64,000 nt of DNA from DASVUC01 sp036387255 (GTDB lineage: Bacteria; Planctomycetota; Phycisphaerae; Tepidisphaerales; Tepidisphaeraceae), in contig DASVUC010000120.1 in the NCBI GenBank assembly GCA_036387255.1, positions 1 through 64,000 of the forward strand, in the 5' to 3' direction. The first letter of the stretch is position 1. Each line of letters opens with the position of its first letter. A program made the translations under genes and the position numbers. Below are positions 27,722-36,851 of this stretch, one piece after another. Below the pieces are notes generated by a model. The model saw only the letters and a list, made by a program, of their open reading frames with translations, made no database searches and had not been told where the DNA came from.

Positions 27722-29356
27722 GTGGCGAAGTTCCGTCTGGACAGCATCGGTGCGCTCGCGCGGCAGATGGCGTTTACGCCACATGATGCGCTGGCGCTTC
27801 AGCTCACGTCGGCGGAACAACTGCTTGCCGAGATTGACCCGCTCAAAGCGTATCCGCTCGAGTTCGTCATCTTCCGCATCACCGGCTACAGCCCGAAGAA
27901 AATGTCCGGCGACCTGCTCACGGGCCTCGCGCTTCAGCACGATCTGGGCCTGCTGATTGAGCAGGTGAGCAATTCGCTCGGGCAGCTCAGCAGCTCGCTC
28001 GATGAGCCGGTGCTGGCCATTGACGACTTGACCGCTCGATTGGGTGTTACCAGCAAAACGATTCAGCGTTGGCGCAGGCGCGGCTTACCGGCGCGGCGGT
28101 TTGTCTTCCCCGATGGCAAGCGACGCGTGGGATTTGTGCTGTCGAGCGTGGAGCGGTTTCTGACCCGTCAGCGCGATCCGCTCGAGAGCGCCAATACCTC
28201 AGCAATTGATCGATCAGAAGTTGACGCGATGCTGCGTCACGCGCGGCGGCTGGTGAAGCGCTGCCGGTGCAGCAGGGACGAAGTGTTTCGGCGCATCGCG
28301 CGCAAGCTTGATCGCTCCCCGATGACGGTGCTGCACACGATCCGCAAGTTTGATCTGGAGCATCCGGACGAGGCGATTCTGGCTTCGGCGGCGCCTGTCC
28401 CGACCGATGAGCAGCGGGCGGTGATCGCTCGCGCCGCGCGGCGCCGGCATTCGCTGCGAATGCTTTCGCGTGAGCTGAACGTGTCGCGCGGCGATGTGTA
28501 TCGCGTGGTGCTCGCGGAGCGCGTGCTGAAGCTTTCCAAGCGCAAGGTGAAGTTCATCGATGATCCGCTTTATCACCAGGCGGATGCGGAAGACGTTGTC
28601 GATTCCATTGCTAATAATGAGCGCATAATTGCTGAAACTCCCGCGGGGGATGAGCTCCGTCTTCCGGCGGATCTGCCTTCCCCGCTGGCGACGCTATGCC
28701 GGGCGGCGCTGCTGTCGCCGGCACGGGAGCGGGCGCTGTTTCTCAAGTTGAACTTTCACAAGATGAAGTTCGTGACGGCGCGGCGGCGGCTGGACCCGGA
28801 ACTGGCGACGCACCGTGATCTCGCCAAGCTCGAGAGCCACCTGCGCAAGGCGAGCGAGACAAAGAACAAAATCATCCGGGCAAACCTTCGCCTGGTGGCT
28901 TCGATTGCGCGGCGGCATCTGCGCGGCCGGCTGTCGCTGATGGAACTCGTCAGCGAAGGGACGATGACGCTGATGCGCGCGGTGGATTCGTTCGATTTCC
29001 ACCGGGGGAATAAATTCTCGACCTATGCAACGCTGGCGCTGATGAAGGGTTTTGCGCGGGCGGTGCCGCAGATGCTGGCGTCTCGCGGCGGAGCGACGGC
29101 GGAGGCTGCTCTGGACGAGGTCGCGGATCGGCATTCCACGGCCGCGGCGGATCGGTTCCTGGTGCGCGAGCAGGTAACGGACTTGCTTCGACACCTTGAT
29201 TCGCGCGAGCGCGATGTGCTGCGCGAGCATTATGGACTTGGCGATCGTTCGCCGGCGACGTATGAGCAGCTTGCGGAGCGACTGGGGTTGACGAAGCAGC
29301 GCGTGCGGCAGATTGAGCAGGCGGCGCTGGCGAAGCTGCGGGCAAGTGCGGGCTGA
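27722..29356 (+). CDS. Sigma-70 family factor with extra N-terminal helix-turn-helix region
   Basis: A 544-residue protein. A MerR/excisionase-like HTH sits at about 98-147 (AIDDLTARLGVTSKTIQRWRRRGLPARR). Then come two further helical regions with HTH character (about 165-200 and 230-265), sigma region 2 at about 380-450 (RANLRLVASIARRHLRG, LMELVSEGTMTLMRAVDSFDF, NKFSTYATLALMKGFARAVP), and region 4 at about 488-542 (RERDVLREHYGLG, YEQLAERLGLTKQRVRQIEQAALAKLR). Region 3 is largely absent between them. Sigma-70 regions 2 and 4 recognise the -10 and -35 boxes. The GTG start is the only good one. It is transcribed divergently from the secreted SIS-like gene. Confidence 0.88.
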   Translation: MAKFRLDSIGALARQMAFTPHDALALQLTSAEQLLAEIDPLKAYPLEFVIFRITGYSPKKMSGDLLTGLALQHDLGLLIEQVSNSLGQLSSSLDEPVLAIDDLTARLGVTSKTIQRWRRRGLPARRFVFPDGKRRVGFVLSSVERFLTRQRDPLESANTSAIDRSEVDAMLRHARRLVKRCRCSRDEVFRRIARKLDRSPMTVLHTIRKFDLEHPDEAILASAAPVPTDEQRAVIARAARRRHSLRMLSRELNVSRGDVYRVVLAERVLKLSKRKVKFIDDPLYHQADAEDVVDSIANNERIIAETPAGDELRLPADLPSPLATLCRAALLSPARERALFLKLNFHKMKFVTARRRLDPELATHRDLAKLESHLRKASETKNKIIRANLRLVASIARRHLRGRLSLMELVSEGTMTLMRAVDSFDFHRGNKFSTYATLALMKGFARAVPQMLASRGGATAEAALDEVADRHSTAAADRFLVREQVTDLLRHLDSRERDVLREHYGLGDRSPATYEQLAERLGLTKQRVRQIEQAALAKLRASAG

Positions 29357-29474
29357 ATCGGGATTGGGTCGGGGCAGAGTGGGTGCACTGGTTGCTTTTG
29401 CGATGCGAAAGAGCAAATGCGCCCGCACCCCCGATATATTCACGAGGCGCTCAGTACCGTGGTAACATCTTTTC

Positions 29475-30095
29475 ATGGAACAAGGCACGCGCCCGCGGAT
29501 CGTTTCACTGGATACGCAACGGGGTTCGGCGAAGGATCGCACGCCCCCAGGGCAGACGCTGACGACGAAGTGGCCTGTGCTGCATTACGGATCGGTGCCG
29601 AAGGTGGATCCTTTTCACGAGGAGTGGGAGCTGCGCATCTTTGGGTTGTGCGATGCGCCGTATGAGCTGACGTACACGCAGCTTCGCGAAATGCCTGCGG
29701 TGGATGTGGTGTGCGACATGCACTGCGTGACGCACTGGAGCCGGCTCGATAACACGTTCACGGGTGTGCCGACGAAGGCGATCATCGAGCGCGCGAAGCC
29801 TAAGCCGAATGTGCGGTATGTGATGTGTCATTCGGAGGCGGGGTTCACCACCAATGTGCCGCTCGAGGACTTCATCGCGGAGGAGTGCATCCTGGCTTAT
29901 CAGTGGGAGGGGAAGGAGATCGAGCCTGATCACGGCTGGCCGCTGAGGGGGCTGGTTCCGAAGCTGTACTTGTGGAAGAGCGCCAAGTGGATTCGCGGGA
30001 TCGAACTGCGCGCGACGGATGCGCCCGGGTTCTGGGAGCAAAACGGTTATCACATGCATGGGGACCCGTGGCGCGAAGAACGCTTTGGGTGGTGA
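29475..30095 (+). CDS. Molybdopterin-dependent oxidoreductase, sulfite-oxidase-like
   Basis: A 206-residue cytoplasmic protein of the sulfite oxidase / YuiH type, a single Mo-binding domain. Seen: PFHEEWELRIFG, LREMPAVDVVCDMHCVTHWSR with the probable molybdenum-ligand Cys84, a CHSEAGFTTNVPLEDF segment and GWPLRGLVPKLYLWKSAKWI near the end. It has no signal peptide, unlike MsrP. Its substrate is unknown. It overlaps mobA by one base (TGATG), so the two genes are coupled. Confidence 0.9.
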   Translation: MEQGTRPRIVSLDTQRGSAKDRTPPGQTLTTKWPVLHYGSVPKVDPFHEEWELRIFGLCDAPYELTYTQLREMPAVDVVCDMHCVTHWSRLDNTFTGVPTKAIIERAKPKPNVRYVMCHSEAGFTTNVPLEDFIAEECILAYQWEGKEIEPDHGWPLRGLVPKLYLWKSAKWIRGIELRATDAPGFWEQNGYHMHGDPWREERFGW

Positions 30096-30727
30096 TGGCG
30101 ACAACTCTCGCCATTCTCGCAGGGGGAGCCGGATCTCGAATGGGGATGCCCAAGGCTTGGCTCACATTGCGCGAGCAGCCGATCCTGCGGTATCTGATGA
30201 GCCAAATCGACTGGCACGGGCCGAAGCTCCTGGTCACCTCGCCCGGTCGTGAACATCCCCCGGCGTCGGACTTGTTTGATCGTGAAATCGTGGACGTTCA
30301 AGCGGATCAGGGGCCGCTTCAGGGCGTTGTGACTGCACTGCAACACGTCGAGACTGATGACTTGATCGCGCTGACGTGCGACATGCCGCTGGTGCAGAAG
30401 TGGCAGTTACATTGGATGATGGAACAGCTTCATCGTCGGCCCGATTCGCGTGCCATCATGCTCGCGCGCCGCGCGCAGGGTCAGGCACGGATTGAGCCAT
30501 TTCCTATCGCCCTTCGTGCTTGCGCGCTTCCGTTGCTGCAAGAGAAGCTGGATTCGGTAGATCGGTCCATCTTCTCGTTGTGCGACCGTCCCGGATTCGC
30601 AGCTTTACCTCCCCCCGCAGACTGGCCCGCAGAGATGTGGACGAATCTGAATCATCCCGCCGACCTTGCGGCTTTCGAGAAGGCGATCACCCCAGCACCT
30701 TCGTCATCCGCGCGTAGATGTCCTTGA
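30095..30727 (+). CDS. mobA: Molybdenum cofactor guanylyltransferase
   Basis: A 210-residue protein with the nucleotidyltransferase signature LAILAGGAGSRMGMPKAWL at the N-terminus, then DQGPLQGVVTAL and LTCDMPLV. MobA attaches GMP to molybdopterin. Its coupling with an upstream molybdoenzyme gene supports the assignment. The last 41 bp overlap the 3' end of the opposing isomerase gene. Confidence 0.88.
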   Translation: MATTLAILAGGAGSRMGMPKAWLTLREQPILRYLMSQIDWHGPKLLVTSPGREHPPASDLFDREIVDVQADQGPLQGVVTALQHVETDDLIALTCDMPLVQKWQLHWMMEQLHRRPDSRAIMLARRAQGQARIEPFPIALRACALPLLQEKLDSVDRSIFSLCDRPGFAALPPPADWPAEMWTNLNHPADLAAFEKAITPAPSSSARRCP

Positions 30728-31565
30728 GCTCATCGAGGTCCTTCGCCCCCACCTCGGCGGTGAGGTAGCTGTGATAATTCACCTCATCGAGCGCCTTGAG
30801 GACTTCCGGCCAGTCTTCGTCGCCGTCGCCGATCTTGACCCAGCCGTTTTTCTTGCTGTAGCCCTTGAAGTCGGCCTTGAGCATGCGCGGGCCGAGTTGG
30901 CGGATCCACTCGGCGGAGGGGACGCCGAACTTGATCATGTTGCTGCAATCGAAGTACGCGCCCACGGTCTTGGTATCGAAGGCGTCGACGTACTTCACGA
31001 GCTGCTCCGGCTTCGTGATGAAGCCGTTCCAGACAACCTCGATGGCTATCTTCACGCCCAGCTCGTCGGCCAGCGGAATGACCTTGCGGACTTCCTCCTG
31101 CGAGCGGTTCCACACGTCGTCGTAGGTGATCTCCTTGGTGACCTTTCCCGGCACCAGCAGGACGGTATCGGCGCCGTAGGTCTTGGCGTCGTGGAGCGCG
31201 GTCTTCAAACCTTCAATGCCTCGGGCGCGGACGGCGGGATCGGGATCGGAGAGCGTGTCTTTCCAGTGGATCGAGTCGATGACGCCGTGGATTTTCACGC
31301 CCGTCTGCTCCGCGGCTTTCACAGCGGCTTGTTTGTCGATGTCGCTGGGGCTGTTGATTTCGACGCCTTCGAAGCCAACGGACTTGATGATGTCGAATCG
31401 TTCGTCGACGGAGGAGCCGAAGTTGACCATGTCGTACTTCATGGACTTCTTCCACCTGCCGGCAGTCCTGGCGTCTTCTGCGAAGCTGACCGAGCCGGCC
31501 AGGGTGGCGCCAATCGCGCTGGCGAGCGTGCCGCGAAGGAAGGTGCGTCGGGTAAAGTTGCTCAT
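30687..31565 (-). CDS. Tat-exported sugar phosphate isomerase/epimerase-like TIM-barrel protein
   Basis: A 292-residue protein with a twin-arginine signal (TRRTFLRGTLASAIG). The xylose-isomerase-like TIM barrel (AP endonuclease 2 family) is shown by RFDIIKSVGFEGVEIN, VLLVPGKVTKEITYDDVWNR, LGVKIAIEVVWNGFI, GAYFDCSNMIKFG and VGAKDLDELKDIYARM. Such Tat-exported isomerase-like proteins are common in Planctomycetes. A good ribosome binding site (GGAGAG) precedes the start. Confidence 0.88.
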   Translation of the reverse strand: MSNFTRRTFLRGTLASAIGATLAGSVSFAEDARTAGRWKKSMKYDMVNFGSSVDERFDIIKSVGFEGVEINSPSDIDKQAAVKAAEQTGVKIHGVIDSIHWKDTLSDPDPAVRARGIEGLKTALHDAKTYGADTVLLVPGKVTKEITYDDVWNRSQEEVRKVIPLADELGVKIAIEVVWNGFITKPEQLVKYVDAFDTKTVGAYFDCSNMIKFGVPSAEWIRQLGPRMLKADFKGYSKKNGWVKIGDGDEDWPEVLKALDEVNYHSYLTAEVGAKDLDELKDIYARMTKVLG

Positions 31566-31715
31566 GGTTTTGCTCTCCGGTCGTGTGGAAGTCGGAGTGG
31601 CTAAGGTACCGAAAAGCCGAGGCAGGAAACAGTGTGAGCCTTCGTTATAAAGCTCCGCGGCGTTTTCACTTTCGCCCTCTGCTGCCGGGCATTACCGTTT
31701 TGTGCAGGAGGACTC

Positions 31716-32066
31716 ATGCGAATATCAGCGAATGATCTCATCTATCTCGGGGTACGCGGTTACATCATTGCCCTCGACCGTCACAGCGGCAACGAGGTTT
31801 GGCGGGCGACGCTGAAGGGGTATCACTTTGTCAACCTGGTGCTGGATGGGGATGACCTGTTTGCCAGCGCGCAGGGTGAGATGTTTTGTCTGGATCGGAT
31901 CACCGGCGAGTTGAAGTGGAGCAACCCACTGCGCGGGATGGGGTACGGGCTGATCTGCATTGCCTCGCCGCGAAATTCGCAGGCGCTTTTTGCCGAGGCG
32001 CACCGGCAGGCGAGCGAGCAGGCCGCGACGGCGGCTTCCAGCAATGCATCCGTCACGTCCTCGTAA
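31716..32066 (+). CDS. Short PQQ-type beta-propeller repeat protein
   Basis: A 116-residue protein with about two to three propeller blades (GYIIALDRHSGNEVWRATL, DLFASAQGEMFCLDRITGELKW), far short of the usual seven or eight. No signal peptide. A strong ribosome binding site (GCAGGAGG) precedes the ATG, so it is probably expressed rather than a fragment. Probably acts as a partial propeller or oligomer; function unknown. Confidence 0.75.
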   Translation: MRISANDLIYLGVRGYIIALDRHSGNEVWRATLKGYHFVNLVLDGDDLFASAQGEMFCLDRITGELKWSNPLRGMGYGLICIASPRNSQALFAEAHRQASEQAATAASSNASVTSS

Positions 32067-32215
32067 ACTGATCCAAGGTGGTTAGCCATCTCAAAAACGT
32101 GAACTGCCACCGCGTGCGGCGTGCTTGCAGCGGGCAGGGAAGCACGCATTTCTTTGTCAACAACCCGCGTTTCGAGTAGAAAAGGCATCTCGGCACGCGG
32201 AGTCATTTCGCCTCA

Positions 32216-33676
32216 ATGAATCACGACGATCTCCCATCGACAGGACAGCGCCCGGTCTATCCGCCCGGCTTTCGCTCGCGCCGTGGAATCAACTGGGGCT
32301 TTCTGGGGCTGCTGTACACCTCGTACTACATGTGCCGGTACAACCTGTCGATCGCGAACAAGTCGATCTCGACGGAGTTCGGCTTCGACAAGGCGCAGAT
32401 GGGTTGGATCATCACGACCAACCTGCTCGCCTACGCGTGCGGGCAGATCATCAACGGGCTGCTGACCGACAGGATCGGGGGCAAGCGCGCCATGCTCATC
32501 GGCGCCGCCGGCACGATCGTAATGAACATCCTGTTCGGCGCGGCGAGCTTCATGGGGATGCTCGGGCTGTTCATCGTGATCTGGGGACTGAACGGGTATG
32601 TGCAGGCGTACGGCGCGCCGGGCATGGTGAAGATCAACACCGCCTGGTTCGCCCATCGCGAGCGCGGACGCTTTGCGGGCATCTTCGGATTCATGATCAA
32701 CCTGGGGCGTTTTGGGATCTTCAAGCTCGGGCCGGCGCTGCTGGCGGGCTTCGTTTTCCTTGGCTTGCTCAGGGTGCCGCCGCTGCACTGGCGATGGTTG
32801 TTCTGGGCGCCGTCAATGATCTGCGCCGTCGCCGCCGTCTTCATGGCAATCTTCGTTAAAGAGACGCCGGAAGAGGCCGGGTACGCGCACGACACGCAGG
32901 GGCAGTGGTCTGCGCTTTCTCGGGCAACGCACGTTTCGGCGGTCGCGCCGATGGATCAGCAGGAGGTCTCTTACCGAGCGCCCGCAACAGAAGATGCCAC
33001 CGACACGCGGGCGCAGTTTAGCGCGGTCTTCTTCGCGATCGTTTCCAATCCCGCGGTCTGGATCACCGCGTGCGCGTACGCCTGCACCGGCGCGGTTCGG
33101 CAGGCGGTGGACCAGTGGTTCCCGCGTTACATGCAGGATGTGCACCACCTGTCGCTCGATTCCACGAAGTTTCAGTGGCTCGCGCTGCTGATCCCGTTCG
33201 TCGCGTCGGTGGGTTCGCTTACCAGCGGTTACATTTCCGATCTGCTGTTCCAGTCGCGGCGCGGTCCGGTCGCGGCGGGCATTTATCTGATCGAGACGGT
33301 GATCATTCTCGCGGCTTCGCAGTTCCATGGCGTGAACGCGGCGATCACCTTCTTCGTGCTGATTTCTCTCACTGCCAACTCAACCCACTCGCTGCTGGGG
33401 ACGGCGGCGGCAATGGACATCGGCGGGCGGAAAATGGCGGGGTTCGCCTCCGGGGTGATCGACTCGTTCCAATATTTCGGCGGATCGCTCGCCGGGTTCG
33501 CACTGGGGATGCTGGTGGAGAAGGTAGGTTGGGGCTCGTACTTCTACTTCATGGCGCCGTTCGGTATCATTGGCGGACTGCTCATGCTGTTCGCAGGGAA
33601 CCTGATCACCCAGAAGGCGCAAGATCAGCCGCTGCCGGTGGCGCCTGTGGCGCGGGATTCGGAAGCGACGCATTGA
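32216..33676 (+). CDS. MFS transporter, organophosphate:phosphate antiporter-like (GlpT/UhpT type)
   Basis: A 486-residue protein with 12 predicted membrane helices. The N-terminal YTSYYMCRYNLSIANKSIS and GYVQAYGAPGMVKINTAWF segments are typical of the OPA subfamily, which exchanges sugar phosphates or glycerol-3-phosphate for phosphate. The central loop between helices 6 and 7 is long and charged. The exact substrate cannot be told. Confidence 0.9.
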   Translation: MNHDDLPSTGQRPVYPPGFRSRRGINWGFLGLLYTSYYMCRYNLSIANKSISTEFGFDKAQMGWIITTNLLAYACGQIINGLLTDRIGGKRAMLIGAAGTIVMNILFGAASFMGMLGLFIVIWGLNGYVQAYGAPGMVKINTAWFAHRERGRFAGIFGFMINLGRFGIFKLGPALLAGFVFLGLLRVPPLHWRWLFWAPSMICAVAAVFMAIFVKETPEEAGYAHDTQGQWSALSRATHVSAVAPMDQQEVSYRAPATEDATDTRAQFSAVFFAIVSNPAVWITACAYACTGAVRQAVDQWFPRYMQDVHHLSLDSTKFQWLALLIPFVASVGSLTSGYISDLLFQSRRGPVAAGIYLIETVIILAASQFHGVNAAITFFVLISLTANSTHSLLGTAAAMDIGGRKMAGFASGVIDSFQYFGGSLAGFALGMLVEKVGWGSYFYFMAPFGIIGGLLMLFAGNLITQKAQDQPLPVAPVARDSEATH

Positions 33677-33694
33677 ACCCTCCCGTGGCACCGC

Positions 33695-34078
33695 ATGCGT
33701 GCGGAAGAAGAGGAGCCAGTGCGCGAAACCATTAGCTACTCGAGCGAGAAGCATATCGACGAGCGCGAGCCGCTGCCGAAGGCGAAAAGTTGGTATGGCA
33801 CCGCGTCAGCCGTTTGTGCGATTGGGTCGGTGACTCTCTTCACACTCTCGAGCGGCAGCAGGTTCCCTCGCCGGCTCGAACCATTCCTGATGCTCGCACT
33901 TTTCGGCTCTGCATTCACCAATCTGCTGGGTCTCTTGCTGGCGCTGCTCGACCGCAGAAGCTCGCGCAGCTTGGTGCTGATGATGCTGAGCTACCTGCTG
34001 TCTTCGATCAGCGCCGTCGCCGGCATCTTCACGTTCGGCATGCGCCCCGTTGTGCTGTTCTTTAAGGATATTTTCTAG
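33695..34078 (+). CDS. Small membrane protein, hypothetical
   Basis: A 127-residue protein: an acidic N-terminal 30 residues followed by about three membrane helices. GTG at 33719 is an alternative start. It follows the transporter gene by 18 bp and is probably co-transcribed with it. No family recognised. Confidence 0.6.
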   Translation: MRAEEEEPVRETISYSSEKHIDEREPLPKAKSWYGTASAVCAIGSVTLFTLSSGSRFPRRLEPFLMLALFGSAFTNLLGLLLALLDRRSSRSLVLMMLSYLLSSISAVAGIFTFGMRPVVLFFKDIF

Positions 34079-34178
34079 GGCGCCTGCGTTCAGCGAACCG
34101 TAGCGCCAAGGGTGTATGCCCGGTGCCACCTGACTTTCCCCCTTTGCCCCCGCGTCATCCCGCGTATGATTCTCACGC

Positions 34179-35189
34179 ATGGCCAAGCACACCATTGTTC
34201 TGATCCCCGGCGACGGGATTGGTCCTGAAGTGACCGCGGCGGGGCGGCGCGTTTTGGAAGCGGCGGGTTTATCGGTGGATTGGGTGACTCTTCCCGCGGG
34301 CACGGCGGCGCTTGATCAAGGGTTCGACAACGTGCTGCCGGAGCGCACGCTCGCCGCGATCCGCGCGCACAAGCTGGCGCTGAAGGGGCCGGTCACCACC
34401 CCAGTTGGCAAAGGTTTTCAATCGGTGAACGTGCAGCTCCGGAAGAAGCTGAACCTGTATGCGGCGGTGCGCCCGGTGCGCTCGCTGCCGGGGATCAAGA
34501 CTCGATACGAAAATGTAAACATGGTCATTGTTCGCGAGAACACCGAGGGCTTGTACTCGGGCATCGAGAACGAGGTCATCCCCGGCGTTGTGACGAGCCT
34601 GAAGGTGGCGACGGAGCTGGCATGCACGCGCATCGCGCGCTACGCGTTTCGCTACGCAACCCGCGTTCGCCGGAAGAAGATCAGCGTCTTCCACAAAGCC
34701 AACATCATGAAGCTCACCGATGGCCTGTTCCTCAACAGCGCGCGGAAGATCTGGGAAGATGAGTATCCCAACATCGAATACGAGGAAGTGATCATCGACG
34801 CCGGCTGCATGCGCATCGTGCAGGACCCGAGCCGGCTGGACGTGCTGCTCATGGAAAATCTGTACGGCGACCTGGTGAGTGATCTGTGCGCGGGCCTGGT
34901 GGGCGGCTTGGGCGTCGTCCCGGGATCAAACATTGGCGAGGAAGCGGCGGTCTTCGAAGCCGTCCACGGCTCAGCGCCGGATATCGCCGGCAAGGGATGG
35001 GCCAACCCCCTGGCGATCATCATGTCCGGCGAGATGATGCTCCATCACATGGGCGAACACGCCATCGCGGACAAGATCCGCGCAGCGTACGACGTGGTGC
35101 TGGGCGAAGGCGCGGTGAAGACGAAAGACCTCGGTGGGAACGCGTCGACGGATCAGTTTGCGGACGCGATTATTGCGAAGCTGGCTTAA
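34179..35189 (+). CDS. NAD-type isocitrate / isopropylmalate dehydrogenase
   Basis: A 336-residue beta-decarboxylating dehydrogenase: IPGDGIGPEV at the N-terminus, VRPVRSLPGI, VRENTEGLYSGIE, HKANIMKLTDGLF, and EAVHGSAPDIAGKGWANPLA near the C-terminus. NTEGLYSGIE and the short length favour an NAD-dependent homodimeric isocitrate dehydrogenase over 3-isopropylmalate dehydrogenase, but the call is not certain. It would supply 2-oxoglutarate in the TCA cycle. Confidence 0.9.
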   Translation: MAKHTIVLIPGDGIGPEVTAAGRRVLEAAGLSVDWVTLPAGTAALDQGFDNVLPERTLAAIRAHKLALKGPVTTPVGKGFQSVNVQLRKKLNLYAAVRPVRSLPGIKTRYENVNMVIVRENTEGLYSGIENEVIPGVVTSLKVATELACTRIARYAFRYATRVRRKKISVFHKANIMKLTDGLFLNSARKIWEDEYPNIEYEEVIIDAGCMRIVQDPSRLDVLLMENLYGDLVSDLCAGLVGGLGVVPGSNIGEEAAVFEAVHGSAPDIAGKGWANPLAIIMSGEMMLHHMGEHAIADKIRAAYDVVLGEGAVKTKDLGGNASTDQFADAIIAKLA

Positions 35190-35220
35190 CTGCTGTTGCG
35201 ATCAGACCGAGTCTGAATTC

Positions 35221-35484
35221 CTATGCAGATTTGCGGCCGCGCTTCCGTTCACTTTTGGCGTCCGACATCGTTGTGATCCGCTCAATCAGGCGGAGAACGA
35301 TCACATCGTAATCTCGTATTGCCGCAGTATTCGCGGCGAGCCGGTGCACGACCAGGAGTGTGTTCTGTCGGACGAAGGCAGAGTTGGCGTGCTCAATGAG
35401 CACCTTCGCACCGTTCGAAAGGTGCAATTGAAGCGGCGCGAACGGATTTCGATCAAGCTCCTGCTTAACGTCCTCTGTGGTCAC
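35221..35484 (-). CDS. Small conserved hypothetical protein
   Basis: An 87-residue protein. MTTEDVKQELDRNPFAPLQLHLSNGAKVLIEH fits a small planctomycete family in which the N-terminus reads PF.P..I.L.dG. It is soluble, with a basic C-terminus. Function unknown. Confidence 0.7.
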   Translation of the reverse strand: MTTEDVKQELDRNPFAPLQLHLSNGAKVLIEHANSAFVRQNTLLVVHRLAANTAAIRDYDVIVLRLIERITTMSDAKSERKRGRKSA

Positions 35485-35531
35485 AGCCTTCAGTCTACCG
35501 GAGACGAAACGACCATCGCCAGAAGGATTTG

Positions 35532-36713
35532 CTAGCTCGCCTTACTCCCAAAGGAGGCGCCCATATTCACTTCCGCCGCACTTGCCGCGCCGGCGGTTTT
35601 TCGGCCGCCGTACTTTGTTGTCATCTCCTTCAGGAATGCGTCGAACGCGTCGCCGTTGATCGGCAGGTCGACGGCTTTTCGAGTGAGGCCGGCCATCATC
35701 ATGGCGTTGCCGATCTCCAGCCCCTTGATCCCCTCGGCGCCTGGCGCGATGAGCTCTTCATCTTTGAGAATCGCGTTGACAAAGTTCTGCGCCATCGCTT
35801 TAGCGCCCTCCGGCTGATCTCTTTTCACCGGCACTTCAAACTCCCACGCTTCGGCGCTGGGGAAAGATTCCGTGCTCTTCTCGCGGAGCTCGCGCGTGCT
35901 CTTTCGGTTGAGCTTCATGGTGAGCTTCCCGGATTCGCTGACGATCCTCCCGCGGTCGCCGACGATTTCGAGACGATCCGTGCCCGGGGCTTCCCCCGTG
36001 GTGGTGACGAAGTGACCGATGGCGCCGCCCGGGTATTCCATGATGGCGCTCACTTCATCTTCCACCTCAATCGGATGAGTTTTCCCAATTGAGGCGACGG
36101 CGGTGATCCGGCTGGGCATCATTCCCGTGAGCCAGTAAAGCTGATCGAGGTTGTGCGGGCACTGGTTGAGGAGCACGCCGCCCCCCTCGCCGGCCCAGGT
36201 GGCGCGCCAACCCCCCGACGCGTAGTAGGTCCACGTGCGAAACCAGCTCGTCGCGATCCAGGTGATGCGTGTGATCTCGCCAAGGTCACCCGACAAAACA
36301 AGATCGCGAATTTTTTTGTAAAGTGGGTTCGTGCGCGTCTGGAACATGATCCCGAACTTCTGCTTGGGATGCTGCTCGGCAACCTCGTTCATGCGTCGGG
36401 CCGCATTAATCGAAACCGCCTCCGGCTTTTCCGTCATGACGTGCAGCCCGCGCTCGAGAGCCGCGATGGTGATTGCCGGGTGCTCGTAATGCGGGACCGC
36501 CACGATCACCGCATCCACCTCACCGGATCCCATAAGTTCTTCCCAACTGGTGTACTTCTTCGCCTCCGGATGCTTCCCCCCCACCAAATCAAGCTTGCCA
36601 GCATCGCTGTCGCAGACGGCCGTGAGCGAGGCGTTCTCCAGCGCGTGCATGTACCCGCAGTGATAAGCCCCCATGTTTCCCAGCCCGATGACGCCAAAAC
36701 GCACGGTGTTCAT
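35532..36713 (-). CDS. Gfo/Idh/MocA-family oxidoreductase
   Basis: A 393-residue protein with an N-terminal Rossmann fold (RFGVIGLGNMGAYH), the sugar-dehydrogenase motif TEKPEAVSINAARRMNEVA, and a C-terminal substrate domain (GGVLLNQCPHNLDQLYWLTG). No Tat signal, so cytoplasmic. Such enzymes use NAD(P) to oxidise or reduce sugars or cyclitols. Start at 36713 is set by the AGGAGAAGT ribosome binding site; the frame is open to 36881 without coding character. Confidence 0.92.
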   Translation of the reverse strand: MNTVRFGVIGLGNMGAYHCGYMHALENASLTAVCDSDAGKLDLVGGKHPEAKKYTSWEELMGSGEVDAVIVAVPHYEHPAITIAALERGLHVMTEKPEAVSINAARRMNEVAEQHPKQKFGIMFQTRTNPLYKKIRDLVLSGDLGEITRITWIATSWFRTWTYYASGGWRATWAGEGGGVLLNQCPHNLDQLYWLTGMMPSRITAVASIGKTHPIEVEDEVSAIMEYPGGAIGHFVTTTGEAPGTDRLEIVGDRGRIVSESGKLTMKLNRKSTRELREKSTESFPSAEAWEFEVPVKRDQPEGAKAMAQNFVNAILKDEELIAPGAEGIKGLEIGNAMMMAGLTRKAVDLPINGDAFDAFLKEMTTKYGGRKTAGAASAAEVNMGASFGSKAS

Positions 36714-36851
36714 ACTTCTCCTGGTGGCACGCCGAATGGCCCATGATGCAGTGCCGTCGCCCGCTAACTGGCAAGCTGGCTCTTGATCATTAATCTTAAA
36801 GCTTCTTCTGAAGCGGCGCAAGTGAACACGCCATTGACACCAGATTCTGCT

